Below are positions 41,091 through 53,240 of a stretch of DNA of 64,000 nucleotides, in pieces. The notes beneath the pieces are model-generated. The model did no database searches. It saw only the letters and a list, made by a program, of their open reading frames with translations, and had not been told where the DNA came from. Made by a program: the position numbers and the translations under genes. The DNA comes from Odontocerum albicorne (Eukaryota; Arthropoda; Insecta; Trichoptera; Odontoceridae): contig OX463862.1 of assembly GCA_949825065.1 (NCBI GenBank), forward strand, positions 17,829,246 through 17,893,245, in the 5' to 3' direction. Position 1 is the first letter of the stretch; each line of letters begins with the position of its first letter.

Positions 41091-41721
41091 AATATTTAAT
41101 TATTTTTTTTTGAAACATGCTTACTTGAAAGATTCTTAATCTTACGGCTCCCTAATAAATCCAAAAACAAAGTTCTCTCCCGGTCACTTCCTTATGTCCT
41201 AATCTGGTTGGCTGGAAGAAATTTCATAGTGAAAATTAAACTATCAAGATAGTAATTTAGACAATAGAAATCATTATGATTATAATTATTGTAGATTTGG
41301 CAAATAATTGGATAAAAAAATTACACAACTGACCATTGTACCTACATCAATCAAACAAATAATCGATAGCACATCTGTCGGATGATTGTTGATAAATGTA
41401 TATCAATATTGCCCTTTATATGATATATCCTTTTACCGAGAAAGATTAACTATAATATGTCGAATTTAACATATTATCAAACATGATTGACAGATTTCAC
41501 TCCAGTTATATTGATACAGTTAATATAATGATAAACCAATGTCTTTTCTATTAAATTTGCTTTTTGAACATAATGTTCATTGCATAATTTCACATCAATA
41601 TTCATCGCATTATTTCGTATCGAATTAGATATTCAAACAAAGTTTATTCAAATGTGATTGAAGAAAAAGATTATGGAAAGATTTTTTTTACATAATTTTA
41701 ATACACAAATCATGCACTCTA
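41091..41721. other. No recognisable gene
   Basis: AT-rich, nothing recognisable. Confidence 0.5.
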
Positions 41722-42123
41722 CACTGCCCTCATAAGCAAAAACGCAGCTATTGGCAAAAGTTAAGTTTTAAGAACTGCACTTTTATGTTTTTCATTGCTG
41801 CTTAAAAATGTGATTCATAAACAAAAAAGCAGTAAAATGTGATTCATAAGCAAAAACGCAGCAAGTGCCTATGCGTTTACTGCGTTTTAGCTTGAATCAC
41901 ATTTATATAGTGAATCACATTTTATTGTTTTTTTGCTTAGAAAAACTTAGTATTTTGTAAAATTAAAAAAGACATTGTCGATTTTTGTGTTGAAATAAAT
42001 CGTTTTCTGTATTTTTTTTTATGGATTATGATTCAGAATTTGATATGGAATATATATAGCCTCATACTTAGTTAAATTTCTGATATTTTCCCGTTAGCTG
42101 CGTTTTTGCTTATGACGGCAGTA
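41722..42123. mobile_element. MITE family A, copy 2 (402 bp)
   Basis: The ends ACTGCCCTCATAAGCAAAAA and (inverted) ACTGCCGTCATAAGCAAAAA are almost perfect over 27 bases. It is homologous throughout to 17,067-17,453 and better preserved. Internal GATTCATAAGCAAAAACGCA and its inverse form a stem around TGCCTATGCG. Confidence 0.85.
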
Positions 42124-42620
42124 CAGTAATACTTTGCATTGTACAGTTACTGGGTATGGCTACTATTCAAAACTGCATTGGTCAAGACATTATTATAATG
42201 TATTGCATTCCAAGCGACAGAAGGCTATCAATTAAGACCAATACGACATTGAACCGAGTATTGACCTCTAAAGAAAAAAGAACAACTGCTTAATGTTACG
42301 GAGATGCATATGCTACTGTGGTCACTGAGCATCACTAGATTGTACAAGATCTCAAAAGAACAAATTCGCAGAACAATCAAATTGGCGTCAATAGTAGATA
42401 AAGCCTGGGAGCACAACTATGCCAATGGCCACATGCAATGGTGAAATGAAGAGTCTAAGCTAAAGACAGCTATGAATTGAGAACTCCCAAATAGAAACAG
42501 AGGAAACCCAAGAAGATCCTACATAAGAAAGTGGAGGACATGACGAGACTTGGTCTATCCCCGAGTGATTGTCAAGATAGAGGGATGGAGTTACATTGCA
42601 TTCCAGTCGTAATATTATGT
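42124..42620 (+). pseudogene. RTE-like tail remnant
   Basis: 42,310-42,600 reads WSLSITRLYKISKEQIRRTI, then KLASIVDKAWEHNYANGHMQ, then NRNRGNPRRSYIRKWRT. This weakly fits a reverse-transcriptase tail of the GRP-R type. Frame breaks throughout. Confidence 0.5.
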
Positions 42621-43574
42621 CTGTTCGCAAAAGCAGTTTGTTTACTCAAAATTACGCACATAAAACTCTTGCGTGTAAATAAATTAAAATAGATAAAAAC
42701 AAATTAAAAATTAGTAACACTAAAGATTTTTATTGGTTTATAAACAATGTCCATACAGTAAAGGAATATTTTATTTAAAAAAATACTTAAATAACATAGT
42801 TTGCAAAGTTATTTTTTTTATATATCTTTATACGAAATTTGTTTTGATACTGACGCATGCCTTATGTAGGGTAAGTGCACAGAATACAATACAATGTGTA
42901 TTGTCATACAATCAGTTTTTATTGCAATTATGAAAAATAATATTTATGAACCGTAATACAGCAAAATCAGCACTGTTAAAAACCATAATATGCAAGCTAT
43001 TACTATATTATCATTGATGCAATTAAAATGCAAATGTTGATAAACAGGACAAGGAAAGAACACAGATTTAAAAAGAACCTGCTTGATATAAAATGAAAGA
43101 GTGTTGAGATTGTTCAACCAAGCTGAAAGATTCACAAAGAAAATATGCTAAAAAATAGGGATGACTGAGAAAAATTACAAATGAGTTAATTACATAGGGT
43201 GAAAAATAAGGTGTGTGGATGTGACGGAATTGAAAGCTATATTCAGAATAGAAGTTGGTCGAATATTTTCTCTCTTATTCAATAGAGATGCTGTGATGTG
43301 ATGGTAATATTCATTTTTATAAATACACTCAATAGTACATTTCTTTTTAAAAGAGATTTGGTATAATTCGAATCTCTAGTGCACATAAAAGTTGATTTAT
43401 GGTGGCTAATAAGTTATAGAAAGCATGCAGATGGAATATGTGTTGAAATTGAAACTCACCCAGAATCATGATGGGTTGTCCTTTATGATCTGCTTGCTGA
43501 AATTCAACAGCTAGCACATAATATGACGTATGATGAATATAAAATCTGGCAGGTTTTAAAAACATATTTATTAT
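42621..43574. other. No recognisable gene
   Basis: AT-rich; open frames lack domains. Confidence 0.5.
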
Positions 43575-44700
43575 TAAATAATTACATTTTGAGCAGCATC
43601 ACCTTTGAAACAGTATCCTCCTACATTAAATACAGCGAATCCAGCATTTCTGCCATGTTGCAAAAGACCCCGCAAAGTCTTTTTTGTTAAGTTGGTCAAA
43701 GACCACCTGCGATTAAGTTTAAATCTTTTCTACCCTCTTACTTCGCCTCTTGCATTGTTTCAGGGTCATATCCATAAACTTAAGTCTCATCACCTGTAAT
43801 TAACCTCAAAATAAAAGTTTAGTCATCATTGGCCTGTTGAGGAAGATTTTGGCAGATGCTGACTCGATGCTCCTTCTGGTCAACTGTCAGCAACCGAGGA
43901 ATAAATTTGGCCGCAATGCGATGCATATTCAAATTGTCCATAAAAATTAAACTATGCCAAACGACATTCCAACCATATCACAAACTTCTCTGATTGTTAA
44001 TCATCGATTTGCACGAATAATTCTCTGAATATCATATATGCATATTCAAATTGTCCATAAAAATTGAACTATGCCAAACGACATTCCAACCATATCACAA
44101 ACTTTTCTGATTATTAATCATCAATTTGCACGAATAATTCTCTGAATATCATATATGCATATTCAAATTGTCCATAAAAATTGAACTATGCCAAACGACA
44201 TTCCAACCATATCACAAACTTTTCTGATTATTAATCATCGATTTGCACGAATAATTCTCTGAATATCATATATGCATAATCAAATTGTCCATAAAAATTG
44301 AACTATGCCAAACGACATTCCAACCATATCACAAACTTTTCTGATTATTAATCATCGATTTGCACTAATAATTCTCTGAATATCAGCGACATTTTCGACA
44401 GTTGTGCTGATACAGGGACGTCCCGGCTTCTTCATCGTCGTTCGATGACCATTTTTAAAACGTAAACACCATGATTTAAACATTGTTTCATCACCATAAA
44501 TCTGGTGAAGCACTGCAAGGGTCTTAGATGCTGTTTTTCCTAGTTTTAAACAAAATTTGATGTTTGTGCACTGCTCGAATTTTGCATTCATCTTGGCAAT
44601 TGCAGAGGGTTCAAAACACATGCTAACAAAATTGCTTGTGAAATATATATAGATGCACACAGCACAAATTTTTTTGGCAGATTGAGTCACAAAGCTTAAC
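43575..44700 (-). pseudogene. Mariner-like transposase (GVQW3-like), decayed and expanded
   Basis: The N-terminal part, minus strand from about 44,600, reads KFEQCTNIKFCLKLGKTASK, then TLAVLHQIYGDETMFKSWCL, then RFKNGHRTTMKKPGRP and VENVADIQRIISANR. This is the helix-turn-helix start of a mariner-type transposase family annotated in many arthropods as GVQW3-like. After the second helix-turn-helix, which is repeated four times (see 43,921-44,388), it resumes at about 43,915: IAAKFIPRLLTVDQKEHRVS, then ANDD, a stop, and RLITGDET, a stop, with VYGYDPET. The first catalytic Asp (GDET) is the only one recognisable. Beyond 43,750 the sequence is unreadable. Dead. Confidence 0.8.
43921..44388. repeat. 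Four tandem 117-bp units inside the transposase
   Basis: Units start at 43,921, 44,038, 44,155 and 44,272 (ATGCATATTCAAATTGTCCA). The period is exactly 117, equal to 39 codons. On the minus strand each unit encodes DIQRIIRANR, a stop (or two), then LIIRKVCDMVGMSFGIVQF, i.e. the second helix-turn-helix. Units 2-4 are closer to one another than to unit 1. Confidence 0.95.
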
Positions 44701-45402
44701 ACAACTGACAAATAAAGGCATTAGTGTATCCCCCCCACCATCCTGGCAGCATTTCTTCTGTCCGGTTTTATATTGATTATACCAATACACCAAAAGGTGT
44801 CTTCCATGCGCAGGATACCTGAAAATTATATCATGCAGTTTTGAAGGATCAAACCTAAAGTTCCAATGGCAAGGAGATTAAAACTTCTAAGGCGATCGGT
44901 TGGTTTAATCAGCTCTCAATGTCAGTACGGGATAATAAACCTAGAAGAAGAAAGTCTACTGTCCATCTTACCAATTTCAATTAGTGAACTAAGCCATTAG
45001 GCCAATTTTAGCATCTTCTGACCCTAGTTAACAAAGAAAAAAAGAATATTTACAAATAAAATGTTTTTCTATTGACGTTAAAATGATTTATGTTTCAAGT
45101 GACTGATAAAATGAAATTCTAAAGTTACAAATCAATATTTGGGCCTAAATTCAGGTTTGTACCTTAAAATTTTATGATTTGTATTCAGAGTTGGACCTCA
45201 TATACTCCTAACTTTAAATTAATATAATTTAACCATGTGACTGTCTTCTTTAAGAAAGTTACGACAAATTTATACGATTTTAAATTTCAAATTTGTTCAG
45301 TTAAAAAAATTGTTAGGATTTAGTGTTAAAGTCAGACTATGGATTCTGGCCTAAGTTAGTTAATTGCAGCGTGTTACTTAACTCTGATAAGAACTGAGTC
45401 AT
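44701..45402. other. Mostly anonymous
   Basis: 44,860-44,960 shows weak retrotransposon-tail text (AAACTTCTAAGGCGATCGG, then AACCTAGAAGAAGAAAG) ending in an AAG run, possibly an RTE 3' end. Nothing else is recognised. Confidence 0.45.
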
Positions 45403-45735
45403 CGCTATCATTGCTGGGCCTCGTAATCGAGGATCCCCTCGCTATTCTAACGTCTATCTTGAGCTACTCCTTCACATTGATCATGTGATCTGTAAAAAAA
45501 CAACCCAATCCTAGATGTAAACTCTCACCGACACGTGGATCCTGTCGAGCCGCTTGATAACGATGACGAATGTTCGTAGCTCACTGACTGTTTCTCACAC
45601 ATTGAAGCGTCATTAGTTTGAGAACTGATAGCTCTCCTCTTTTTGTGATCTTGAGCCACCCATTTCCGGTCTTCAGGCATCCTGCACCAAGTCAGCGACT
45701 CTCGCAGACTGTCCTTATAGCGCTAATTGCAACGT
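45403..45735 (-). repeat. Interspersed repeat related to 16,715-16,880
   Basis: Begins with ATCGCTATCATTGCTGGGCC, then GAGGATCCCCTCGCTATTC, shared with 16,720. On the minus strand the far part reads DSLRESLTWCRMPEDRKWVA, resembling a LINE-tail peptide. Class uncertain. Confidence 0.5.
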
Positions 45736-46095
45736 GTTACTTAATTCTGATAATAGATGTGTACACTTTTGCCATCACATTCTTTCCATTCAATAATTAT
45801 CCGCTTCGATGGTATTGAGACATCCTCGTCTCAAGTTCTACAATGAGCATGCTCACATAGTTGACTTAGAAATTGATAAAATCGGTTGTGAAATGGTTTC
45901 AGAATTTTATCCATTATATTTCATTAACAGAAATTTATTTGCTTTGCTTTTTGACGTGAATTATTAAGTTTGTTTTTTTTAACCTATACTATGATTTTTT
46001 CCAGTATATTATTTAGCCCTATGTCCTTAGTCAATTCACATTCATTCTTTATATTCTTATTCTGTGTTTAGTTGTACATTGACACATTACATATT

Positions 46096-46103
<8 letters not shown>

Positions 46104-46143
<40 letters not shown>
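46104..46143. repeat. (TA)n microsatellite
   Basis: About twenty TA dinucleotides, uninterrupted. Confidence 0.95.
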
Positions 46144-46145
<2 letters not shown>

Positions 46146-46199
46146 TCAGCAGATTATTTTGAGCTATTTTCTGTCTTTCCATTGTTATTAAATTTTCAT

Positions 46200-46400
46200 T
46201 AGACTCAATACAATCTTGCAGGATTATTACCATGTGGCAGTTTCTCAACAAAGACACTCTTTTTTTTATACCAACTGGAATTAACCTGAAAATCTCAGAG
46301 TGGAGGAAAAAAGTTCTACCACAGAGATTGAACAAGTCATCATCATTAACTAGGCCACAGAGATTTAACAAGTCATCATCATTAATTCACTTATATGTGT
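46200..46400 (-). repeat. SINE remnant with a 33-bp duplication
   Basis: 46,216-46,250 (CAGGATTATTACCATGTGGC, then AGTTTCTCAAC) resembles the inverted family tail. 46,318-46,385 holds two direct copies of CCACAGAGATTGAACAAGTC plus ATCATCATTAAC. Degenerate. Confidence 0.5.
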
Positions 46401-46569
46401 ATGTATATGTATATATTATTTTGTAATATTTAAATGTGTCAATAATAGTGGGTTCAAATCCTGAATCAGAGCATCCTTGAGGAGAGTTTGCTCTCTAAAC
46501 GGCACTATATAAATTGTCCTTTTATTATTATCATCATCCCTACCATTCCTCATTACTTAGGGTTGTGAT
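46401..46569. other. Short spacer with a B-box-like word
   Basis: GTGGGTTCAAATCCTGAATC at 46,449 fits a Pol III B box, but no A box or tRNA fold is visible. Confidence 0.35.
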
Positions 46570-46803
46570 CTATAGAATATTGATGGTACAGGTCCCAACA
46601 ACATGTTTCCACACCACTCGGTAACTTGCCGTTTGTATGCCAGTCTTAAGCCCAGTCAATTCCTTTATCTGATCACTCCATCTTGCTGGTGCTCTGCTCC
46701 TGTCTTTTCTTCCTAGCACACTTCCTATGACCATTTTCTCCAGGTTATTTGATTCACATCTGGAAAGAATACGCTGGAAGCATGTTGGGAACAGCTGAGC
46801 CAT
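46570..46803 (-). pseudogene. RTE-like reverse-transcriptase tail
   Basis: Minus strand: RCESNNLEKMVIGSVLGRKD, then RSRAPARWSDQIKELTGLKT, then YRVVWKHVVG. This matches the GRR.RGR.P.RW.DQIK tail of retrotransposon proteins. Truncated at both sides. Confidence 0.7.
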
Positions 46804-47275
46804 TACATTGCTGCATGTATAAAGCTCTTAATAAATATATTTAGAATTTATTAATGTTAAATAGATAAGTTTCATTGTGCTGTTTCTAGTTGCAGAAGTT
46901 TAGTCCATTATAGGACCTCAGATGGCAATAATTGATGTTGACTTTAGACAGCTAATTTCTGTGTATAAATTGTACAATCATTTTTTTTTTTTTTTTTGAA
47001 AATGGGAACTGATGATTAATTTCTGTTTTAACGTAAACTTAAGGATGACTGAAAATATATTTAAAAAAAGCTACGCTTTATTTGAAAGAAAGAAAGGGCA
47101 GATATAACCGATTAAGTCATAAGTATAACTCATATCTGACTTAATGCTGATTAAAGGTAGAGTAACAATGAACGAATCAAGGTTATTTTATCATAAATAA
47201 TTTGGTCAGTATAAGAAGTCATACAAACTAACTAATGATTCAATCCACTATGTTGTGTTATAAAAATAAATCTCT
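46804..47275. other. No recognisable gene
   Basis: AT-rich spacer with a T17 run near 46,981. Confidence 0.5.
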
Positions 47276-47700
47276 TTATATCAAATTCCTCACCTCTATG
47301 GGTAAGTTACAGTGTGTGGCATACAGCCTATCAAAAAACTCTTCATCTTGGCATTCTTCTTCTGCGTTTGGCCTTAAAACGCAATGCGTCTTCACCAATC
47401 TGATCACAACGTCCGGTGTTCTGGATGCCTCCAGAGAATGTAAATAGTGGTCCATGGTCTGAATTTCCTCGCACTCACAGAAAGACAACCCCGCTAGGCC
47501 CCACTTGTGTATATCAAATGCGGTGTAGCCCAATCCGCATCTCATCCTATTTAGAGTACATCACTTTTTATAAAGTTGCCTGTTTTTTACGTTACACTCC
47601 ATTCAACAGGACCGCCATTTATCAGTGATCGGCCTATTTGCTAGAAAATCTACTAAATTGGATGATGGGAGGTTAGACAGAGTAGCGGTGATTCTCCTAT
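47276..47700 (-). pseudogene. Non-LTR retrotransposon RNase H tail
   Basis: The minus-strand frame from 47,545 reads MRCGLGYTAFDIHKWGLAGL, then SFCECEEIQTMDHYLHS. This is the R...G.....A.D.H.WGL...P.C.CGE.QT..H.L pattern at the end of the RNase H domain of Jockey/I-type LINEs. Just upstream NLVDFLANRPITDKWR fits the linker. Open for 89 codons, but 5' truncated. Confidence 0.72.
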
Positions 47701-48099
47701 TTCCGTATTTTGGCCAGCGGAGCTACTATATAGTGACGATGCATGCCCTAATACGTACACCACCTGCGGATTAAAGGTGTCCCTATTAACATAGTTAATA
47801 AGTTTAAGTATTTGCACGCTACGGTTGCTGGGGTCTCGGGAATGTGTGGCCTATTAGGATAGGCGCTGCCAATGATGCCTTTAGAAATATGAACGCCATA
47901 TGAGACTCCTCAGTCTAAAGATAAAGTGTTGATTATTTGGCATTTACATCCTATATAAAATGCCGAATTATTGCCTATTTGAGCCTTATATTGGAGTTGA
48001 AAAATACCACTTCCCAAAAGTAATATTGATGTTATGCAACATTCGGGAATGGGCAGATATTTAGAGAGCTGAGGTGCTGTTTCATGCCGCCTGAGAGAT
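47701..48099. other. No recognisable gene
   Basis: Somewhat GC-richer than average, probably more LINE sequence, but no domain is readable. Confidence 0.45.
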
Positions 48100-49080
48100 G
48101 TTTTTTTAAGAGTGCTTATCAACATCAGGAGGACCGGACACAGCACACGAAGAAGAAAAAGAGAGAGAAGACTTCTCAGTTTTCAGAAGAACAGATGCCT
48201 CTGGATGATGAGTGTCAGGTTATATAATGATGTGAAGAATGAGACAGTTCGTCTTCAGGTGGAACAGCGGCCTTTAACCACCACAATAATGGTGAGATGC
48301 TGAAGATGGTTTGGTTACATATTGAAGATGCCGTCTGGAAGCTGGTCAAGAGCAGTGATTTTTTACTGCCCCTCCTGCACTATACATTAGTGTAACAATT
48401 ATTGTACTCATTTTTCTCATTCTGCTGAAGATCTGCAACAAATACTTGATACCTACTTATATGGCATACGAGTATATGGCCCTATGAAGCACTTGGTTAA
48501 ATGTTTCTAAGACCAATATTATATCAACGAAAACCTTCATCTTAACATTAACCTAAATGGACAGATCATAGAATCAATGCAGCATTTTTATTACTTGAGT
48601 AGCAACGTGAATGACAAAGCTAATATAGTCTTTCCAGTAATTTGGACTCTTCGTAAGACGTAACTAAAACTGAATACGTGGGTTGACAATATATGACAGA
48701 ATAGAGAATGAAGGGATTAGGGATGAATGTGAACTTAAGTCTGATGTGTTGAGTAAGATGAAGAAGAGCACTCTGAGATGGTTTGAGCATCTAGATTAAT
48801 CTAGAATGAATGAATGAAGAAAGATTAACAAAACAAATGTTAGTAGAGGATGTGGTAAAGGAAGACCGAGGAAAATATGGTTGGATAAATTTATTTGGAG
48901 GAAAATATGGTTGGATATTTTAAAAGAAGAAAAAGTAAGAGGAATCGTAAAAGTTGTATAATAAGGTGTAAAGAATTTAATTTTATTTATTTTAAGACTT
49001 TGCTGGTTGGAATCTATATTGTATTGATATCATAGCGATCACAAACTATCAATTTTTAATATTGTAGTAGTAATCATAAA
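48100..49080 (+). pseudogene. Retrotransposon debris including an RTE tail
   Basis: 48,110-48,360 carries a weak arginine-rich tail peptide. 48,650-48,960 reads the RTE tail with breaks: IYDRIENEGIRDECELKSDV, then LSKMKKSTLRWFEHL, then RGCGKGRPRKIWLD. It contains a short direct duplication (GAGGAAAATATGGTTGGATA). The 3' region 48,960-49,080 is the inverse of 5,930-6,060. Confidence 0.7.
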
Positions 49081-49680
49081 GGTTTGTCTATGACTTTACT
49101 TGTTTCATTCAAGGGTAGGCAATCTGAATATGTATTGTCAGGTTACAACGTGAATGCAAGCCCTGCACAATTAAGACAGCATTAAGTCATATGTGATTTT
49201 AACTATGACTGCCTTAAAATTTCTTGATAGTTGACAAATGTCTTTCTGTCAAGAAAATGTCAAATTTTTGTTCTTTTTTTAAAAAACTGCAAATATTTTT
49301 CTTCTTTTGCCTTATCTGCAGTGACTGAAATTGCTTATGCATATCCAAAACAATTATTTTAAAAGCCAATAACGTACCTTATAACACACTTTTCCATAGT
49401 TGGGTATGTAATGTGTGATGTTACTACCCCATAACGCCTTATATTGTGATGCTACTAGTTGTTCTTTGGTAAAAACCCTCCAAGAGCAACTCTACAGGCA
49501 AAGCATGCTGTTTCACAGTTTCAAATACACAGAAGGTTCTGTTTAAATAATTACTTCGTATGAAGGGGGAACCAAGAACACCTAGAATTTTTGTGAAATT
49601 AATTTATAAAAATATTTACAGCAATTTTCTTTCAGCCCTTTTCAAAGTACTTTCTTAGAGATGCTATATATTTACATTAT
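49081..49680. other. No recognisable gene
   Basis: AT-rich, nothing recognisable. Confidence 0.5.
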
Positions 49681-50300
49681 GAATGACAAAGTAAGCATAG
49701 ATGGCGAGATTCATAATAAACTAAACGCAACTTCCTCCGAGTTTTGGGCTCTTTGGAGACGAGTATATGATAATCACAAGCTAACACTGTAAACCAATAC
49801 TGCAGTCTATAAAGCTGTAATCATACAATCTTTGATAAATTCTCTATGGACGACATATTAGGGTACTCGAAAAATGTTAGCAGAGGTACCTCAGGCAAAT
49901 AATGAAGATTCAATGGTATCATAGAGTATCAATGGTATTATGAGGTTTTGAGAGGAGCAAACTGCTATAGCACTGAGATTCTGTTTTCACTTGCACATCT
50001 GTGTTTGTCTAGACACGTGGCATGTATGCTTAAGTAGACTCTCAAGAAATGTCTTCTTTGGTGAGCTGACGGAACGCAGAAGGAGGCACGGTGGTCAGGG
50101 CAAGAGATATAAGGATGAATTACATGAGATGGTTAAAAACATTAATGTTCCCTGGGAGAAAACACCAGCAGATAGAGCTAAATTGCATAGAGCTGTTGCT
50201 AGTTATCAGAGACCCAGACAAGCTGCAGATACTGAAGCTTCTGGCCCTATATGCAACAGAATATGCTCCACAAATTGGCTTACATAGTTATTTCCAGTGG
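49681..50300 (+). pseudogene. Retrotransposon RT C-terminal region
   Basis: 49,685-49,860 reads DKVSIDGEIHNKLNATSSEF, then WALWRRVYDNHKLTL, a stop, then TAVYKAVIIQSLINSLW. This fits the thumb region of RTE-type reverse transcriptases (D.EI..RI..A...F..L..RVW....ISL.TKI.VYKA.VL..LLYG). 50,050-50,220 encodes FFGELTERRRRHGGQGKRYK, then DELHEMVKNINVPWEKTPAD, the conserved tail. Frameshifts and stops lie between. Confidence 0.78.
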
Positions 50301-51719
50301 CACCAATGCCAGGTACCCTGAACACCCACTTTCTGTTATACTCGACACGAGTTATGGGTATTCGTTAATTATTCATTATATATTTACAGTGCTTCTCCCA
50401 TTTAAAGAAATATCTACTGTAGTCATCTTTAAAATCATATTTTAAATTCCCAACAATTTCCATAGATTTCTTCTATGATTGAAAATTTCTACCCTTTGGT
50501 CACTATAGATAGTATATTTTCAATCGATAAAAAAATAGTAAACAAATTTTTTTCTTAAGGACATTAAAAAAATGGGAGCCGCCTTATAATCTGAGTCGCC
50601 CTATATTTGAGCCTATAGGGTACTTTGAAGGGGGCTATAATAAGAATGCTGTAAATTTTATGCTTAAAGAATTGAAAACAATTCTGGATATTTTTGGACT
50701 CATCTTGTATTTGACCTAACATCTTGATAACAAGATGTAATGTTTATAAGTCAGTGCTTCCCAAACCTGGGTAAATTACCCAAAATTGGATAAAAGTTGT
50801 TTTTTTTTTGATAATTTGCTGAGATGACATGAGATAATTTAATGATATTGTTTTTTATGAACGGTGAGTTCCGGGCCTACTCTAGTGATACTAAAGTTTG
50901 AAAGCTTGATTAATGGGGCTGAAGATAATCTTGTCTTCGCTATTCAATACATCCAACATTAGTTAGAATGTATTGAAGGGGCACGAATAAATAAAATTTA
51001 TTTGTTTTCTACTTTTTAAGAACATTTCTTCACTTGTCACGTATGCTATTTTGTTTTACCTACATTGGGTAAAAAGAACTTTCTGATAAGCGGTTTCGGG
51101 TGATGAAGGAAAAAGTTTCGGAAGCATTACTTTAAGTGGTTTGCTTATAGTTAAAGAATCTACAAAGGATTGAGTTACGGTGAACTGGAGAAACAATTTT
51201 ACAACGTTTTTATCCAATATTTTATCAAATTTGGATTCGTCGATTTCTGATTCTTATGTTCTATTGAAACTTTTAGTTAATAAACTCTTTTAAGTTTAGA
51301 AAAATAAATAAATAATTAATTTCAATATGAGCAAACGACAAATCTTATAACACCATTTAAAAAAGAGAAAAAAAATCAGAATCCGTCCTCTGATATTATG
51401 AATCATCAATTCCCATTTTTAAGAACTCGACTAACATTGTTATAAAAAATACAAATTCTTAGATAGAACAGTAGTATTCAATTTATTCAAAGCTTTCAGT
51501 GTATTATATTATAAATGTATGAGCCCGATATGATGAAAGTCACTATATTCCTCGAAATATTAATTTATAAGTTATACTCAATGACGTAAAATAGATACTT
51601 AAAATAAAGTTCATTTCGAAACATCAATGTGTAAATTTATCATATATTTCTTTTTCTTTTGTGAATATTTTTAACTAAATACAATTTGAAATTCAATTTT
51701 CTTTTTTTTAAACAAATCC
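50301..51719. other. No recognisable gene
   Basis: AT-rich. No domain or terminus that I can name. Confidence 0.5.
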
Positions 51720-52300
51720 TTCTTATCTTTTTCTAGATATAACGTTCGTTGTATAAAGGTTTGCAGATATCTTTATATTCTCACAAAATCCTAATGATCT
51801 TCAGCACCAACTGCAAGAATTGGTAGACTTACAGAGTAAAGAAGTTGGTTTAAAAATGAATATATCAAATATATGATGAACACCTTTGCTACCCCAAAAC
51901 CAATAATCGTAGATGGAAAGCCGCTAGAATTTGTCCAGGAATGTGTATTTGGGTCAACTTGTTTCCTTTGTAGGTGGCATATCAGAGGAAATAACACGGA
52001 CAAAACTAGCATTCAAAGACTGAAAAATTGATATAGACTGGAACTCCAGGTTCTGCAATACAGTTCTGCGCACCATAATGGATGTGCTGTACCATACTTT
52101 GTTAGCAAAAAAAGGCTTCATGAAGAGACAGGTCTCCCTACCATCCGTGAATTTGCGGTCTCTCTGGCTGAGAGGTTTTACGACTTACTTTCGAGTCACC
52201 CCAATCCTCTGATACGCTATACGAACATATATTTAGTTTACTCCAGACTCAAATAAATATTACATACTACCCCACCCTGTCCGGTCACTTGCGGATGTCG
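51720..52300 (+). pseudogene. RTE palm/thumb fragment fused to a Jockey tail
   Basis: 51,755-51,980: FADIFIFSQN (the FADD catalytic box reduced to FADI), then DLQHQLQELVDLQSKEVGLK, then TPKPIIVDGKPLEFVQECV. This is the RTE region around the second catalytic aspartates. From 52,030 the text changes to KKRLHEETGLPTIREFAVSL, then AERFYDLLSSHPNPLIRY. That is the unmistakable end of Jockey-type reverse transcriptases (L..D..VPT...........HPNPL). It is a composite of two dead elements. Confidence 0.78.
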
Positions 52301-52899
52301 TTCGACACTTGTTAATCAGCTGTTTTGAACTTATATTTATTGCGAGGTAAATTTTACATATCTAAATCCCAACCTAGTGTTGTGAAATTTGCTTAGTACC
52401 ATTTGCTGAAAAGTGAACAAAGGGAAAAAGAATCTTTTTTGCTGTCGTATTTTGAAAAAAAGGTGTGTTGGATAATATTGAGTTTTTATTTTCATTTTAT
52501 TTCGATTATTTTTTGGCCGAGATTATCCGGGTCAACTTTTTTACATACCACCTCGAATAATTGAGAGTAACTAAGAAAAAACAATGAAATGAAAAAGACC
52601 AAAATACACAATATAACATTTATTCTTAATACTTTCAAATTTAATATTTACACATAAATATTTTTATCTTAATTAAATATTCTTTCTTACGAAATATTAA
52701 ATAACGAAGCCATGTTTTACACATCTTGGTGTAAATAATACTTTTAGACATTTTCACAAAGGTTTAACATAATATTTAAATATAATATTACTAAAGTATG
52801 TTTACATTAATAATGAGTGATATTTGTAATTATATAAACAGCTACTTAAGTTTTACGATGATTAGTTTAAGTGAAAATGACATTTATAACGGTATCCCA
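52301..52899. other. No recognisable gene
   Basis: AT-rich, nothing recognisable. Confidence 0.5.
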
Positions 52900-53240
52900 C
52901 AGCGGAGCTTTTCAGGGAGTATCGGGTCCTGAACATAGCCAATTTACATCTCAAATCCATTCTCTGGCACTATCATCGAGAGGAAGGGAAGATGCAGACT
53001 CAGCAGAGACACATGATACGCATGGCAACTGATCAAATGTTCACCATCCCTAGAGTTAAAACATCTTTTGCTCAAAGGCAATATGCCTATTTAGCTCCCA
53101 TGACATACATTGGGGTGCCGAATTCAATAAAGGCAACAGGAGGAAAACAATTTAGGCATTAGATCGGAGCATGGTTGTTATTGCGACAGGAGTTTGAGTA
53201 CTTGGACTTGCAAAAGGAATGACTTGTAGAAAAGGTTTGT
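52900..53240 (+). pseudogene. Non-LTR retrotransposon RT tail
   Basis: 52,985-53,150 reads TQQRHMIRMATDQMFTIPRV, then KTSFAQRQYAYLAPMTYIGV, then PNSIKATGG. This fits the very end of CR1-like reverse transcriptases (TR.......IP..RT....RSF.Y.AP..WN.LP.SI). Only this tail is present. Confidence 0.68.

Noticed and set aside
46104..46371. Minus-strand frame with a tyrosine-isoleucine repeat
   Set aside because: Its end is the (TA)n microsatellite and the rest overlaps a SINE remnant.
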